Below are positions 47,912 through 58,992 of a DNA stretch of 64,000 nucleotides, piece by piece. Each line of letters opens with the position of its first letter. Position 1 is the first letter of the stretch. The notes under the pieces were generated by a model. The model was not told the DNA's origin and ran no database searches. It saw only the letters and a program-made list of their open reading frames with translations. The position numbers and the translations under genes are program-made. Origin of the DNA: Anticarsia gemmatalis. Taxonomy: Eukaryota; Arthropoda; Insecta; Lepidoptera; Erebidae. The stretch is taken from the NCBI RefSeq assembly GCF_050436995.1, contig NC_134770.1, positions 5,652,501 through 5,716,500 on the forward strand, written 5' to 3'.

Positions 47912-48852
47912 TTTATATTAATGATTACGCTCGTTATGCCACATACTGGCACATTACCACACTTTGGGTTACATTTTGACCTGGCCTGACATAGAAATCC
48001 AACCGAAAACCTCGTGATCAGTATATATATATTACCGCTCAGGCCATGGAGGTAGTCCCGTTGGTTCATATCCCTGAAAAGATTTTTAGGATATGAAAAG
48101 TATACTGTGTAATCTTTTTGCGTTTGATATAAGACGTATTTATTCCAAATGGAAGAATAATCTTTTAAACAAATGTCTCGCTGGAAAATAATTTCTTGAA
48201 AGCTTGCTATTTCCATTCCTCTAGTAAAAATGTTGTACTTTGACATTTTCAAGAAAATGTCACAAAATAAAACGAATCGCGTATTCCTTTATATTTCTAT
48301 ATAAGAATACATTTTTCAGGATTTTCAGAGTTTTGAATTGATGTCGTCGCGTTTATAAGACGGCTCTGAATTTTCATAGACCTATTTTTCTAACGACGGT
48401 TTCATGCTAGAAATACTTGTTTTACGCCTGAAGATAAATTATGTAGGAGTTTATTCTTGTTACTTTATGAAGGAAAGAAAATATTGTTTTTTATTTTGAA
48501 GCCTGAAAATATTTCATTCGAAAGTACCTACTGACTTCAACAACTAACAGAATTTTAAAAACAAACAGACAAAAGACTCTTAAAACATCAACGATCAAAT
48601 AAACATTACTTCGTTCGGGAACAGAATCTAAGACCTTAATACGCAATGGTATCAGCTAGATGACCTTCATAACCACAGACGTGATGAAATAGAAAAAAAG
48701 TCGCTTCGATATCATTGACCCAACACTAACATACCCTTAAGATTTCTTTATCTCGAAGAAATCGAAATCATCACATATTTACGTCCAATATTTGAACATA
48801 AACATAACAAATAACTGAGTCAGCATGTTTATACAGTTTTATACACTATGTA

Positions 48853-49414
48853 CAGTCACAAGCAAAAATATCTACACAATGTCTTATTTTCAGAATTACT
48901 TTCACTACAATCATTTACTACTTTTCATTCAATCGCAACCCCTAGCAGTATTCATCATTAATTCATCATTAGATTATTATTATTTTATTATAATGTTAAT
49001 GTTTGTTATCTTACAATCTTCTATAATTTAATGTACCTGTAACTTACATGTTTAGTATAAAATATACTGTTAATGTAAGGCGGTAATAAATAAATAAATA
49101 GACAATGAAACAACTTAGTAGAGACTCTTGTATACAAACTGCGTCGGTGGTGGAGGTATACAAAATGTGAATTATAGGATCTCAGTCACTAATTGTTAAC
49201 TTATGCGCTGGATGGTTGCTTGTCCAGCTTCATTTATTCGTATATACACGATATGGCTGATTTATTGTTACGATAAATAATGTATGCCAAGACTAAGTTA
49301 AGTGATAACACAGCGATCGTAAAAAGTTTTTGAAATCATACCGTAATTCCACTGTTAAATTCAAAAAGTACAATTCCAAATGGGTCAACCTATACACATT
49401 TTTGCCCCTGACTG
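48853..49414. mobile_element. Tc1/mariner-like element with TA target site
   Basis: Flanked by TA (48851-48852 and 49415-49416). Inverted ends are CAGTCACAAGCAAAAATATC and, from the right, CAGTCAGGGGCAAAAATGTG. No transposase frame is intact. A LINE tail lies inside (49068-49098). Confidence 0.65.
49068..49098 (+). mobile_element. LINE 3' tail
   Basis: TTAATGTAAGGCGGTAATAA followed by further ATAA units; the same tail appears reversed at 46162-46197. Confidence 0.6.
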
Positions 49415-49744
49415 TACAAAATAAAGATAAAAAGTTACGACACCACGTGACCGGAAAAGATATCCCCTTCCTTTACCTTTTTCACTCTTTTACTTCATAA
49501 GCTATAGAAATAAAATGTAGCGATAAAATAAAATTGTTGGCTATTTACTTACTGATTGGAGTAGCCGGAACATAAAAACTTTTATCGAAGGCCTGATCGA
49601 GTTATCTATTTCAAATAAAAAACTTTGGACAAATCATACTCAATCACTATCTATAAGCTAAACTTTTGAGCAAAAGTATTTTGTATGTATGGCGTTTTTT
49701 GGTGTCTGGCTTCACAGAAACCAGTAATTATTTTACGTATAACC

Positions 49745-50010
49745 TTTCCCAGCAGTAGGACTCCTTTAGGAATCAAAGAAGGTTTTAATCTTGAGTCCAC
49801 TACGCTGGCCAAATGCGGGAACTTTTCATACCTTCAAAAACTGTGTTAAAGAACTTTTTGGCATGCAAGGGTGAAGGGTGTATCAGGATGTTTTCCTCCA
49901 TCGTTAAAAATCTTCCCGGTTGACGTTTCATGATAGCTGTGCTGCCTGGAGTTTGAACCTTTAACCACTAGGCAAGGGGCTTCTATTCCCGTAAGAAGCG
50001 ATTGCTGAAA
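49745..50010 (-). mobile_element. tRNA-headed SINE (family S1), diverged
   Basis: CCAGCAGTAGGACTCC, TTGAGTCCACTACGCTGGCC and GGCATGCAAGGGTGAAGG follow the S1 order in reverse. The head is decayed (GAACCTTTAACCACTAGGCA). Confidence 0.55.
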
Positions 50011-50077
50011 CCACGCGGCGAGGATTTGACCCACATAAAATTTACTGTAAAGGTTATAAATTATAATATTATTATAA

Positions 50078-51506
50078 TCTATACTTATAATAAATCTGTA
50101 GAGAGGTCAATTCTGTACATTGAATATATTTAAAAAAAAACAATGGGGGGTGTTTAGTAACGGATACTGATACCGAATCTGCAATTTATAATTTTCTTTT
50201 CTGTCTGTCTGTCTGTCTGTCTGTCCTCCGTCTGTATGTGTCGCTATCACGTAAAAACTACCGGATAGAATGCACTGAAATTTGGTATATGCAGAGAATA
50301 AGTAGTGGAGCAACTTATAGAATACTTTTCTATACTTATAATAAATCTGTAGAGAGGTCAATTCTGTACATTGAATATATTTAAAAAAAAACAATGGGGG
50401 GTGTTTAGTAACGGATACTGATACCGAATCTGCAATTTATAATTTTCTTTTCTGTCTGTCTGTCTGTCTGTCTGTCCTCCGTCTGTATGTGTCGCTATCA
50501 CGTAAAAACTACCGGATAGAATGCACTGAAATTTGGTATATGCATAGAATAAGTAGTGGAGCAACTTATAGGATACTTTTTATCGCATAAAATTTCATAG
50601 ATTTTTAGAAAATTGAAAAAAATACGTAGAAATCGTTTGAACCTGCGTTTCCCTAAAGAGACCATAGATGGCGTTGCAATCTATTTCACAACATTCGCAT
50701 AAAGTTAACGCGGCGCCTGCCGTATCGATACCTGTTGTTTGCACCAACCAATAGATGGCGTTATAGTCCGCAACAAAGCATGTTTTTCCTAATTAATTTA
50801 TTTTGATGGCTTTATTGTAAAAAAATACCTTTGAAACATGCTATACATTTATAAGATTTTCAAACATAAATGTTGTATGATATACACAAAAATGTTGGTT
50901 TACGTGGGTCCGGTGCGGTCAGGATACCCTAGATGGCAAACCGAGTAATTTCGTTTGTTGTCGTTGTTCGCCGCAACTAACAGATGGCGTTGTAGTTCGT
51001 AACACAACCAAATTAATTGGTTGCATTAAGGAAATAAATTGGATAGCTATGAAACAGACTATGTGGTAAGTTTTAAAAAATAAACAACGGATGATATATA
51101 AAAAATAATTACGGGTTACGCGGTTTCGGACGTATCATCGCAAGTATACATTATTACGCGTGTGAAGAGCTCCGGCGCAGATAGGTCTGTCTGCACCTAT
51201 AATAATATTCTGAATCCAGACGGGTAAGCAATGGTCTGTCTATAACAAGATATTATATTTTACACTGTAAACTGGTACGGATACAGACGAGAGCGGAAAA
51301 GAAGGTAACCACAGGAAATCAGGCCTGCCTGAGCCTGTGTGTCACATTGTGTGCCCTTCGGGTCCCTTTCGTAAATAACCATTAGATGACAAAAGGGTTT
51401 TTAGCATTTTTATGTGTAGGTGTATCGAGTGCTTCGCAATTCGCGTGCTCAAACGAATAAGCAACAGTACGAAATTCACGCGAGCGGAGCCGCACGGGTC
51501 AGCTAG
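50078..51506 (+). mobile_element. Helitron-like element with tandem 5' ends
   Basis: The element starts TCTATACTTATAATAAATCT after an A and ends CACGGGTCAGCTAG before a T. GCGGAGCCGC (51484-51493) is a small hairpin about ten bases before the end. These match Helitron rules: TC start, 3' hairpin, CTAG end and A/T target. The first 251 bp (50078-50328) are repeated almost perfectly at 50329-50573. At 1.43 kb it has no Rep/helicase frame, so it is non-autonomous. Confidence 0.65.
50201..50224. repeat. (CTGT)n microsatellite, duplicated at 50453-50476
   Basis: Five to six CTGT units lie in each of the two tandem 5' copies of the Helitron-like element, with the same unit number as far as I can count. 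Confidence 0.85.
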
Positions 51507-51523
51507 TATAATAATAAATTGAA

Positions 51524-51827
51524 CCCATTTCTGTCCCACTGCTGGGCAAGGGTCTCCTCCCGCAATGAGGGAGGGGTTAGGCCTTGAGTCCACCACGCTG
51601 GCCAAGTGCGGGTTGGGGACTTTGCATGCCCTCAATAAATGTATTAAACACATTTTAGGCATGCAAGGTTTCCTCACGATGTTTTCCTTCACCGTTGGAG
51701 CATGTGATAATTATTTCTAATACACACATAACTTCGAAAAGTCATTGGTGTGTTGCCTCGGGTTCGAACCTGCGACCACTTGAGTGGAAGGTGTCAACTT
51801 ATACCACTCGGCTATCACTGCTCTCTC
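51524..51827 (-). mobile_element. tRNA-headed SINE (family S1), complete and young
   Basis: Starts (plus) AACCCATTTCTGTCCCACTG, ends GTCAACTTATACCACTCGGC. It differs from 32463-32776 at only a few positions. It sits 18 bp after the Helitron end. Confidence 0.75.
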
Positions 51828-52084
51828 TCTGTAAAGGTTATGAAACCGTATTTAATATATAAAACATAACCCTATTTCCGCTCGTGCCAACAAACAGTCA
51901 CCTCATTATTTCCTGTGGGTATTGTTTAAAGCAGTAAAGCTTCATACCCCAGACCCAAAGAGCGAAATACTGATTAAATCCTTTGAAAATGTGCTAACAT
52001 GTAGTTTACATCATTATAGAGTTATTTACAGCGTTATGTTCATTAACAAATCGTAATTTACATATATAAAATCACTTTTCTTTA

Positions 52085-52165
52085 CCTCAGTGGTGGCAGA
52101 GAACAGAGAACGCCACTTGGTACGATCCTTCCAAACTTCCCTTACTTCATTTACATCCATACATC
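52085..52165 (-). pseudogene. Short LINE-like coding fragment
   Basis: The minus strand reads DVNEVREVWKDRTKWRSLFS, a stretch I know as a C-terminal piece of an RTE-like LINE protein in moths. A related piece (MDENEAREVCKDRAK) is on plus at 59090-59130. It is too short to assign a clade firmly. Confidence 0.45.
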
Positions 52166-52984
52166 TTATCGTACAGGTAATTGTAAATCGTAATTTTTTC
52201 GTTAATATTTTACAGGTCTCATTGCTCGGCTGAGGCCTATTGAGGCAAAATTTGTATTAATTATGTGTGTTAGAAATAATTGGCATTCTGAAAGGTAGTG
52301 TTTGTTACTGTTGTTGATAGTTGTTGAGGTATCAAGTTTGAATCCTACATTAGTCAAAGTGTTACTGAATTCTTTCCGGTTTCTATTGGCGCCCGCAACC
52401 CAATGTTTGGTTACAGGCCAAGTATTAATGAAGTAGAATTTCTGTGTATTTTGATCTACTTACTTGTTACCACAATACCTATATAGATATTAAAAATCGT
52501 CATCCCAAACTTAACCTACCAGCTGAAGTACGATGTATGTATATCCAACAGAAAATACATCTCCTGAACTAAAAAGTAGTTTGAAAAATATTCATCCCCA
52601 AGTTCTAAACTAAAGCTGCAGTTGAAGATAAGGTGTGAAACAGACTACAGAACAAGTTACGTATAAAGGAACGTAACAAACACTTCGCTATCGCTCTCCA
52701 ACTTGAAATTCCCGAGCGTGAAATGGAACGTAGGAGACAATGTTTCAATGGCAGAAAGTTAGTTTGTATTGTAAGGCGTTGCATTTTTGCATCAAAATGT
52801 AGTGTTTCAAAGTTCTTGATACTCTGCAGTAGTTCTTTATAATACATTTTTAAAAAAGCCGAATGGTTTTGTCACCCACGCAGGGGAACTGACTTTTCGA
52901 AGTTATGTGTGCTAGAAATAAGTGTCATCATTTTCAACGAGCAAGTCAAACGTTTGCATGTCAGATATATTTTTTTAATACAAT

Positions 52985-53190
52985 TTACTTAGAGCAGTGA
53001 TACATGAGATGCGCGTCCTATATGTCGACTTACACTTGTATTGATTGGAGGTATGAACTTGAGGCAACACACCAATGACTTTTCCAAGTTATGTGTGTAT
53101 GTAGTCATAGAAATAATTATAACATCTAACAATACGTTCCAACGAGGAAGGAAATCTCGCACGCCTAAAAATTGGCCATCGCATTTTCCC
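52985..53190 (+). mobile_element. tRNA-headed SINE (family S1), decayed
   Basis: AGAGCAGTGATACATGAGAT, CAACACACCAATGACTTTTC and ACGTTCCAACGAGGAAGG keep the S1 order. An adjoining fragment at 52890-52930 repeats GACTTTTCGAAGTTATGTGT. Confidence 0.5.
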
Positions 53191-53199
53191 TAACAAAAA

Positions 53200-54457
53200 A
53201 TTCCATAAGAGAAAAAAGGCTGATTTTATGTAAATATGTATTATGGGGATGTACATTTTGATACAAAATTTATAAAGATTATAATATACTAGTTAAAATG
53301 CATTTATCAGAAGTCGCACTAAAATATTAAGTTAGTTTAAGTATTGAACTTTTCTCTTACTAAAACTTTCACTGGAACTTGTTGGGGCAAGTTTTGAGTA
53401 ATGCTCTCAACTAAGATGGTTAAGTTCGTATGAAATTCTATAAGTATGAATATGTTAAGTTACTAGAACTTATTATTAAAGCTGCGGGTCCACTTTAGAA
53501 AAGTACGGGCCTTAATGCCCAGTTTCTATCGCAAGCGGAACGGACCCATTAATGACTTTGTTAAACTAAGCTAAACTAAAAATCTGTCATTTTGAATTAA
53601 AATATGGCCCTTAATGTCGATCCAGTGGACGCAGTACCATAGAAAATAATGCAAAGCAAAAAATCCCTGCGGTCCCTACGTTTCGCTCCAACGCCGTGGG
53701 CGCGCTGTTTTAGCGTGTGACCAGAGGCCAAAAAACGCCACACTATACGTATATTAATATTTATACCAAGGAGTGAATGAAATAAAATTCTTTTGGATTT
53801 TTATTGACACTAGTGTATGCCCGCAATGTTGTCTACGATTTCACTGGGAAAAGGTATTTTATGTGTATCTAAACATATGTCAATAAAATAAAAGCCATTT
53901 AAATGTGGCTTCTGTCCTTTCGCGTACATCTATTCTGACTAAAGTGATATTATTATGTGGTCAATTTTTATTTTTTTACGTAAATTACCAAGTTCTAACT
54001 ACAACGTCTTACTACTTCTTTTGTTTCATTCATAATCAAACATTTCCTTCTTATACATTAAGATTGTATTAATACTAAAGCACAATAAATATACATAAAG
54101 TTTCAAGGAAATACAACTGACGTTTTACATTCTAACCGCCGTTTACTCCTTACCATAGCGGTAAGTTCCGAGAACTCCCAACAGGCTTCCACAATGCGGT
54201 ATAGTTGCCAGTATTCCCGGAACTGTAACGTTTTAACGCTCAGTTAAGTTTGTACAATGTATACTGTTTATTGTATGTTAGTTTGCTATTGTAAGGAATA
54301 AAGTTGTTGGTAAAACTAAAACAATGTTCTTGGAGAAAATAAAACGTTTTAAGGACTTTGTCATCGGTCATTTTTATAGTAGAAAAAAGTATATTTTTGT
54401 TAGTCTTTGAATAACGTTAAGAAGGATTTTCTGGTGTTCGTAAATTTTACTTTAATA
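53200..54457. other. Unassigned intergenic or intronic DNA
   Basis: Contains a GC-richer patch at 53480-53720 (GGGCCTTAATGCCCAG and CGCCGTGGGCGCGC) without an open frame. Nothing else is recognised. Confidence 0.4.
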
Positions 54458-54480
54458 CTCCGGTCAATTTAGACATTTGA

Positions 54481-54757
54481 CCCACGACAAATTCAGGGGA
54501 AGCTGAAAATTCTTAAAATTGTTTAAATTATAATTATAAACATTGTCTTAAAAGTCCCAACCGATCCCATGTAAGGAAAAAATTTTAGCGGGGTAATAAG
54601 GTCCAAAAAATGAGTTTTTCGCGATTTTCTTGAAAACGGTAAGTTTTATCGCAAAATTACCCCAGACATAATTTGTAGATCAGGGAATTTCCTATAAAAA
54701 AGGTATCAATAATTTTTTCCCTAAAAGCCACCGCTTCTGAGATATAACGATGCAAAA
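54481..54757. repeat. Left 277-bp inverted arm
   Basis: Runs from CCCACGACAAATTCAGGGGA to GATATAACGATGCAAAA. It is the reverse complement of 55542-55818 with no mismatch found by eye. Confidence 0.85.
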
Positions 54758-55520
54758 CCTCTGGAAAAGGATTATGTATTGAGAACCATTCCAAAAGTTT
54801 TCGTAAGTCTTTAGCATCTTTTTTTACTCGTGAATCACTTGCATCAACATGCTGCTCGGTCGTGTCCATCCTAACATTAGCCAGATCTTCTAATTTTTCA
54901 CAAACTGTATTCATTGCATGCATACTATAAACCCATTTACTTATGACACTCTGTTTTGTGCTTCTTCCTCGAGCAATAAATACCTCCATCTGTCTTCATA
55001 GCTTTCATCATAGACTGCTCAATTACCATGTCCGTTGAAGTGCCACAGCTTAATTTGTCTGAACGTCTCACAGTGAAGAATCCTTCTGAAAATTTTTTAT
55101 AGACTTCAGGATCTATGAAATTCTCTAATTGTAGCATATCCTGCAAGTATAGGTGTGCAGACTTAGCATACGGAAAATGTCCAGACGCGTGAAAGTAAGG
55201 AAGCATTTCTTTGACGCAGTTTAAATGAGCTTTCCAATCCCCCATACGTTCAGCTCTTAAAAACTCTTTAAGAATTGAAACCATATAAAAATATTGAATC
55301 CAAAGTTTCGCTGTTGGTCCTCGTTCCTCATAATCCTTAAGTTTTTGATTCAGTTTATTAAGTAAAGCTCCAGATATTTCATCATTTTCAATATCATTGT
55401 ATGAAAAAATTTTATCTACTATATTTTCGATATTAATTATTAAATCAGCATCCATGATGTCATCGATTTCAACTTCTTTTAATATTATAATTGCTAAAGC
55501 AAGTTGAAGTAGTGTATGAG
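54657..55520 (-). pseudogene. Uncharacterised transposon-associated protein, truncated and frameshifted
   Basis: The first frame (open from about 55520, first ATG 55455) contains WIQYFYMVSILKEFLRAER, MLPYFHASGHFPYAKSAHLY, LQDM, then FFTVRRSDK and TDMVIEQSMMKAMKTDGG. A one-base frameshift near 54970-54985 moves coding to the next frame: ARGRSTKQSVISKWVYSMHA, MNTVCEKLE, then TEQHVDASDSRVKKD and LEWFSIHNPFP. I remember this order (ASGH-YAKS-YLQ, RRSD, D-VIEQ-LM-S-K-GG, GRG) from uncharacterised proteins repeated in insect and cnidarian genomes, often near mobile DNA. No catalytic residue set is known to me. The upstream frame reads in phase to T-H-T-L-L-Q-L-A-L without a start, so the N-terminus is missing. 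The last residues are arm sequence. Confidence 0.6.
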
Positions 55521-55541
55521 TGTATTATGACGCTCGCAATT

Positions 55542-55818
55542 TTTTGCATCGTTATATCTCAGAAGCGGTGGCTTTTAGGGAAAAAATTATTGATACCTTT
55601 TTTATAGGAAATTCCCTGATCTACAAATTATGTCTGGGGTAATTTTGCGATAAAACTTACCGTTTTCAAGAAAATCGCGAAAAACTCATTTTTTGGACCT
55701 TATTACCCCGCTAAAATTTTTTCCTTACATGGGATCGGTTGGGACTTTTAAGACAATGTTTATAATTATAATTTAAACAATTTTAAGAATTTTCAGCTTC
55801 CCCTGAATTTGTCGTGGG
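55542..55818. repeat. Right 277-bp inverted arm
   Basis: Runs from TTTTGCATCGTTATATCTCA to CCCCTGAATTTGTCGTGGG, mirroring the left arm. Identity this high implies a recent origin or gene conversion. Confidence 0.85.
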
Positions 55819-55929
55819 TTTACTGATTTTTTGGTCTAATTTGACCGGACTATAAACAGAGTTTTTGAGATGCCTATTTTATAAGTAAAGGTATAACTAG
55901 TTATATTAGTATTAAAGTAGTATTTGACT

Positions 55930-56281
55930 GCCTCTGTGGCGCGGTCCGTAGTATATGCGACTGCGGTGCGAGAGGTCTCGGGTTCGAATCCTGGGTCGGG
56001 CCAAAAAGTCTTTTCTGAAATTTTCTGTTAAGAATTTCCTAGAGATTGCCCGGAGTTGAGGTCGAAGACCTCCGTGCCTCGGAGAGCACGTAAAGCCGTC
56101 GGTCCTGCGCCTGACCTCTCACTGGTCGTCGGTTATCCGTCCCACCAAACTATGAGAGTGATGGAATAGAGAGTGTACCTGTGTATTGTGCACACACTTG
56201 GACAGTATAAAACAAAGTCCTGCACAGATGGCCAGTTTCAATGAAACTGGCCGCCGTAGCCGTATATCGGCTAGGAGGACA
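55930..56281 (+). mobile_element. tRNA-type SINE (family S3), complete
   Basis: The head has CTGTGGCGCGGTCCGTAGTA and GGTCTCGGGTTCGAATCCTG, then GGGTCGGGCC. The core is CCGTGCCTCGGAGAGCACG, followed by GTCGGTCCTGCGCCTGACC. The 3' end contains AAACTGGCCGCCGTAGCCGT and ATATCGGCTAGGAGGAC. It is the reference copy for the family. It begins 79 bp after the long-inverted-repeat element. Confidence 0.72.
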
Positions 56282-58150
56282 TTAAAGTAGTATTATAAGT
56301 ATAGGTTTTCGCGAAACGTGAAACTGTTCAATCAATCTCTTCTGATTAAAGATCGTGAAAGGATCTTCACTTAAAAACAAAAGAGCATACAATATAATAT
56401 GTTGTTTAAACATTTACTAAACTAAAGCCTTTCAGCTAAATAAAATACATTTGAACACACATTTAATCCAAAAAGCGTCAAGTTATTTTATTTTTAAAAC
56501 TCAAAGTCAGTGATGTGTATAGTCTGTGCTCGATTGTGTGTGAAAAAACAAATAGGTGGCGCTGCCATCGCATTGGTGTTTGACATATTGCTTTTTTTGT
56601 TTACAATTTTAATTAAATTGATGGAATTCGTTTTATAGGCGCAAAAACTAGCGTGGATTTGTCTTTGTCAACTTAAATTGATTTTTATTTGGTGAAAACA
56701 TTTGTTGTGTGTCAATATTAAACTTTAATTGGTTTTTGTTCATCAAATTACATTTGAAAACTTAAAAAATAAGAATCAAAGACATATTATATTTACGTTT
56801 TATCTTGTGCCTCATTATGACTCTGAGTTTTTTGCCAATGCCGTTACAAAATTGCAGAAAAGAAAAGATATCTCCAGATATTTAAAAAGGGTTAAACATA
56901 TAACATTACTGTATTGCTAAATGTTGGACAGTCTTAGTGTCTGTATACTCGTTAAGCCAGAATTTAACAGAATCTAACTTGTTCATATTTTACAAAACAC
57001 GACCGTAATAGACGCTTAGCTATCCATCGAAGCTTTACTACAGCCGGCTTAAAACCACTGAGAGAGCACTCAGCCATGTAACGACGTCCTTTGAAACCTC
57101 CAAGCGAACCGAACCACAAAATGCACTACAAAAGACCACTACCGAAATAAAATCAAAATAGTATCGAATTCATTTACATCAAAAATGGTTCATACATATT
57201 AATGAAGTCTGAGAATAATTTAATTACTGCAGAAACGTGTATTGATAGCTTTTGTGCGCGACATCGTTCGTGTGAAATTTGCATTGTAGAAAAATTCGTG
57301 CAAAAGTTGAACTTGTGATATATAAACCATAAAAAATTATGGTTTCTTTTTTATTACAAAAGATCTGGATTATAGAGGAAAAGAAAACACCTTTGTTCAG
57401 TAAAGGACTACTACAGAAGATTTAAAAGAAACAATTTTACATAATAAAATCTTTAAAAAAATGCAGTACGGCCTACAGTTGCTCAAATTAAAACTTTTTT
57501 TTTTATATTTTTATAAGTTAGTACCTATGTCATATCTCGTAACTAGACCTTTTAAACGGTCATACAGTAGCATGAAAAGAATCGACAGATATTCAGAATC
57601 GGTTTTTTTAGATTCCAAAGCTGTGTTGATATTTTTACTTGATCAGGCCGAAAGTCAGTTTTTTTATATTGTACAAAAAAAATAACTTTGATGAATTACA
57701 CATATTAGTCAAGCATAAAAAGGCAATTTTTCAATAGAAAATTCTCAATTTATATTCTAAAAACTTCAATGAAAATAATTTTACTTAGATGTAGAAAAAT
57801 AACGAATTAACATAAAGGTAATTTAATAAGAAATATTCAGTGTTATTTCAATACTGGTTTTATAACAGAGTGATTATAGTCCGCGAGCGATAATATTGAA
57901 ATATCAAAGGAGAGGACATTTTTAACTTTGAATATTTTATATTATCTTATGTATTTACATAGTTAAGTGTATATTAAAAATTACTTGACATTTGCAATAT
58001 CTTTTCTCTCATTTTGAGAAGATATTTAGAACCTCAGTGACCCTGGGCTGATGGTGGTGTGTTGGATACAGCTGCTTTATTTAGAAAAAAAAAACATACC
58101 ATTTTTCTTTTTATCCGTGACAGTCCCATTTTTGGACAAGGCTTCTTTCA
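56282..58150. other. AT-rich tract without recognised genes
   Basis: Only short frames without domain features (for example 57461-57685). Confidence 0.45.
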
Positions 58151-58159
58151 AATGCCTCC

Positions 58160-58350
58160 GAGGTGCAGAGTGGTTTCGGTCACTATGCCACTACCATTAC
58201 ATCAGGAGATGGTTGGTTCGATTCCCACACAAATAATTGTTTCGTGTCTGGTTGTACTTTGTGTCCATTGTTTGATTGTTTGTATGTTTGTAAAAGTCCC
58301 CGCGACTCAAGAGCAATTCTTAGTGCGAGAGTTGTCTTTTTTTATTAAGA
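58160..58350 (+). mobile_element. tRNA-headed SINE (family S2), diverged head
   Basis: GGTGCAGAGTGGTTTCGGTC and GGTTGGTTCGATTCCCACAC, then ACAAATAATTGTTTCGTGTC and CCCGCGACTCAAGAGCAATT, follow the order of 35738-35968. The T-rich end differs from the usual A tail. Confidence 0.65.
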
Positions 58351-58774
58351 AAACGAGAGTGACGGAGAGACTCTCTCCTAAATTGTTGGACTATGGAGTA
58401 GTTCTATAGGACGTAACAGTACAAGTGCGAGCAAAAAGTTCGATACCAATGACATAGTATAGTCGCAAACAAACCAAGACAAGCTATTTTTAGAATATTA
58501 AGATCTCAAAAATCCCCTTATATTATATAATAGCCATCTAATTTAAAACCTTAAAAGCACCCTCATATAATACACGTTTACGTAACAAAGCAGTATTTTC
58601 CTCCACACAATGCTGGCATAATTACGTCACGGTACGTCACGTATTACCGGTGATACGCTCTTTGAACGCTGTCTCGTTAGTGGATACAAGTTTTACAAGC
58701 TTATAATAAAACTTAAGGCATTTTTAAGATGAGTCTACGCTAGTAGAGCGAAGCGCGAATATAGCAAGACGATG

Positions 58775-58992
58775 GAGTTTTCCTTTTTTGTTCTAAAAAA
58801 AGACAACTCCCGCACTAAAAATTGCTCTTGTGTCCCGGGACTTTTACAAACATACAAACAACGGACACAAAGCCCAACCAGACCCGAAACAATTATTTGT
58901 GCGATCCGCATGCATCCTCCGTGTGGGAATCGAACCCACGACCCGGTGCAGTGGTATCGGCGTGGTGACCTAAGCCACTGCGCCACGGAGGT
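58775..58992 (-). mobile_element. tRNA-headed SINE (family S2), complete
   Basis: The minus strand has CTCCGTGGCGCAGTGGCTTA, then GTCGTGGGTTCGATTCCCAC, then ACGGAGG and the S2 body, ending in the poly-T stretch seen on plus near 58780. The head is the best preserved of the family. Confidence 0.72.

Larger units (their letters stand above)
54458..55850 (-). mobile_element. Long-inverted-repeat DNA element carrying a broken ORF of an uncharacterised family
   Basis: A 1,393-bp element flanked by TA (54456-54457 and 55851-55852). Its tips are CTCCGGTCAATTTAGAC and, from the right, GTCCGGTCAAATTAGAC. After about 22-32 imperfect bases both sides continue as two 277-bp arms that look identical. Between the arms lies a minus-strand coding region (frame remnants at 55520-54657). 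TA duplication and inverted ends suggest a Tc1/mariner-like or other TA-targeting cut-and-paste element. The protein inside is not a DDE transposase I recognise. Confidence 0.75.

Noticed and set aside
47833..48252. 139-codon frame on minus
   Set aside because: Its C-terminal part overlaps the Helitron-like family C end (47771-47911), and the rest shows no motif or coding bias.
24385..50476. CRISPR-like or other regular array
   Set aside because: Regular repeats here are microsatellites, short tandem repeats or dispersed transposons; no spaced direct-repeat array exists and the genome is eukaryotic.
53480..53720. GC-richer patch as a possible exon
   Set aside because: Stops in all frames I followed and no splice-site pair framing a coding stretch.
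55930..56003. Possible tRNA gene
   Set aside because: A and B boxes are present but the acceptor ends do not pair, and the sequence continues into a SINE body.
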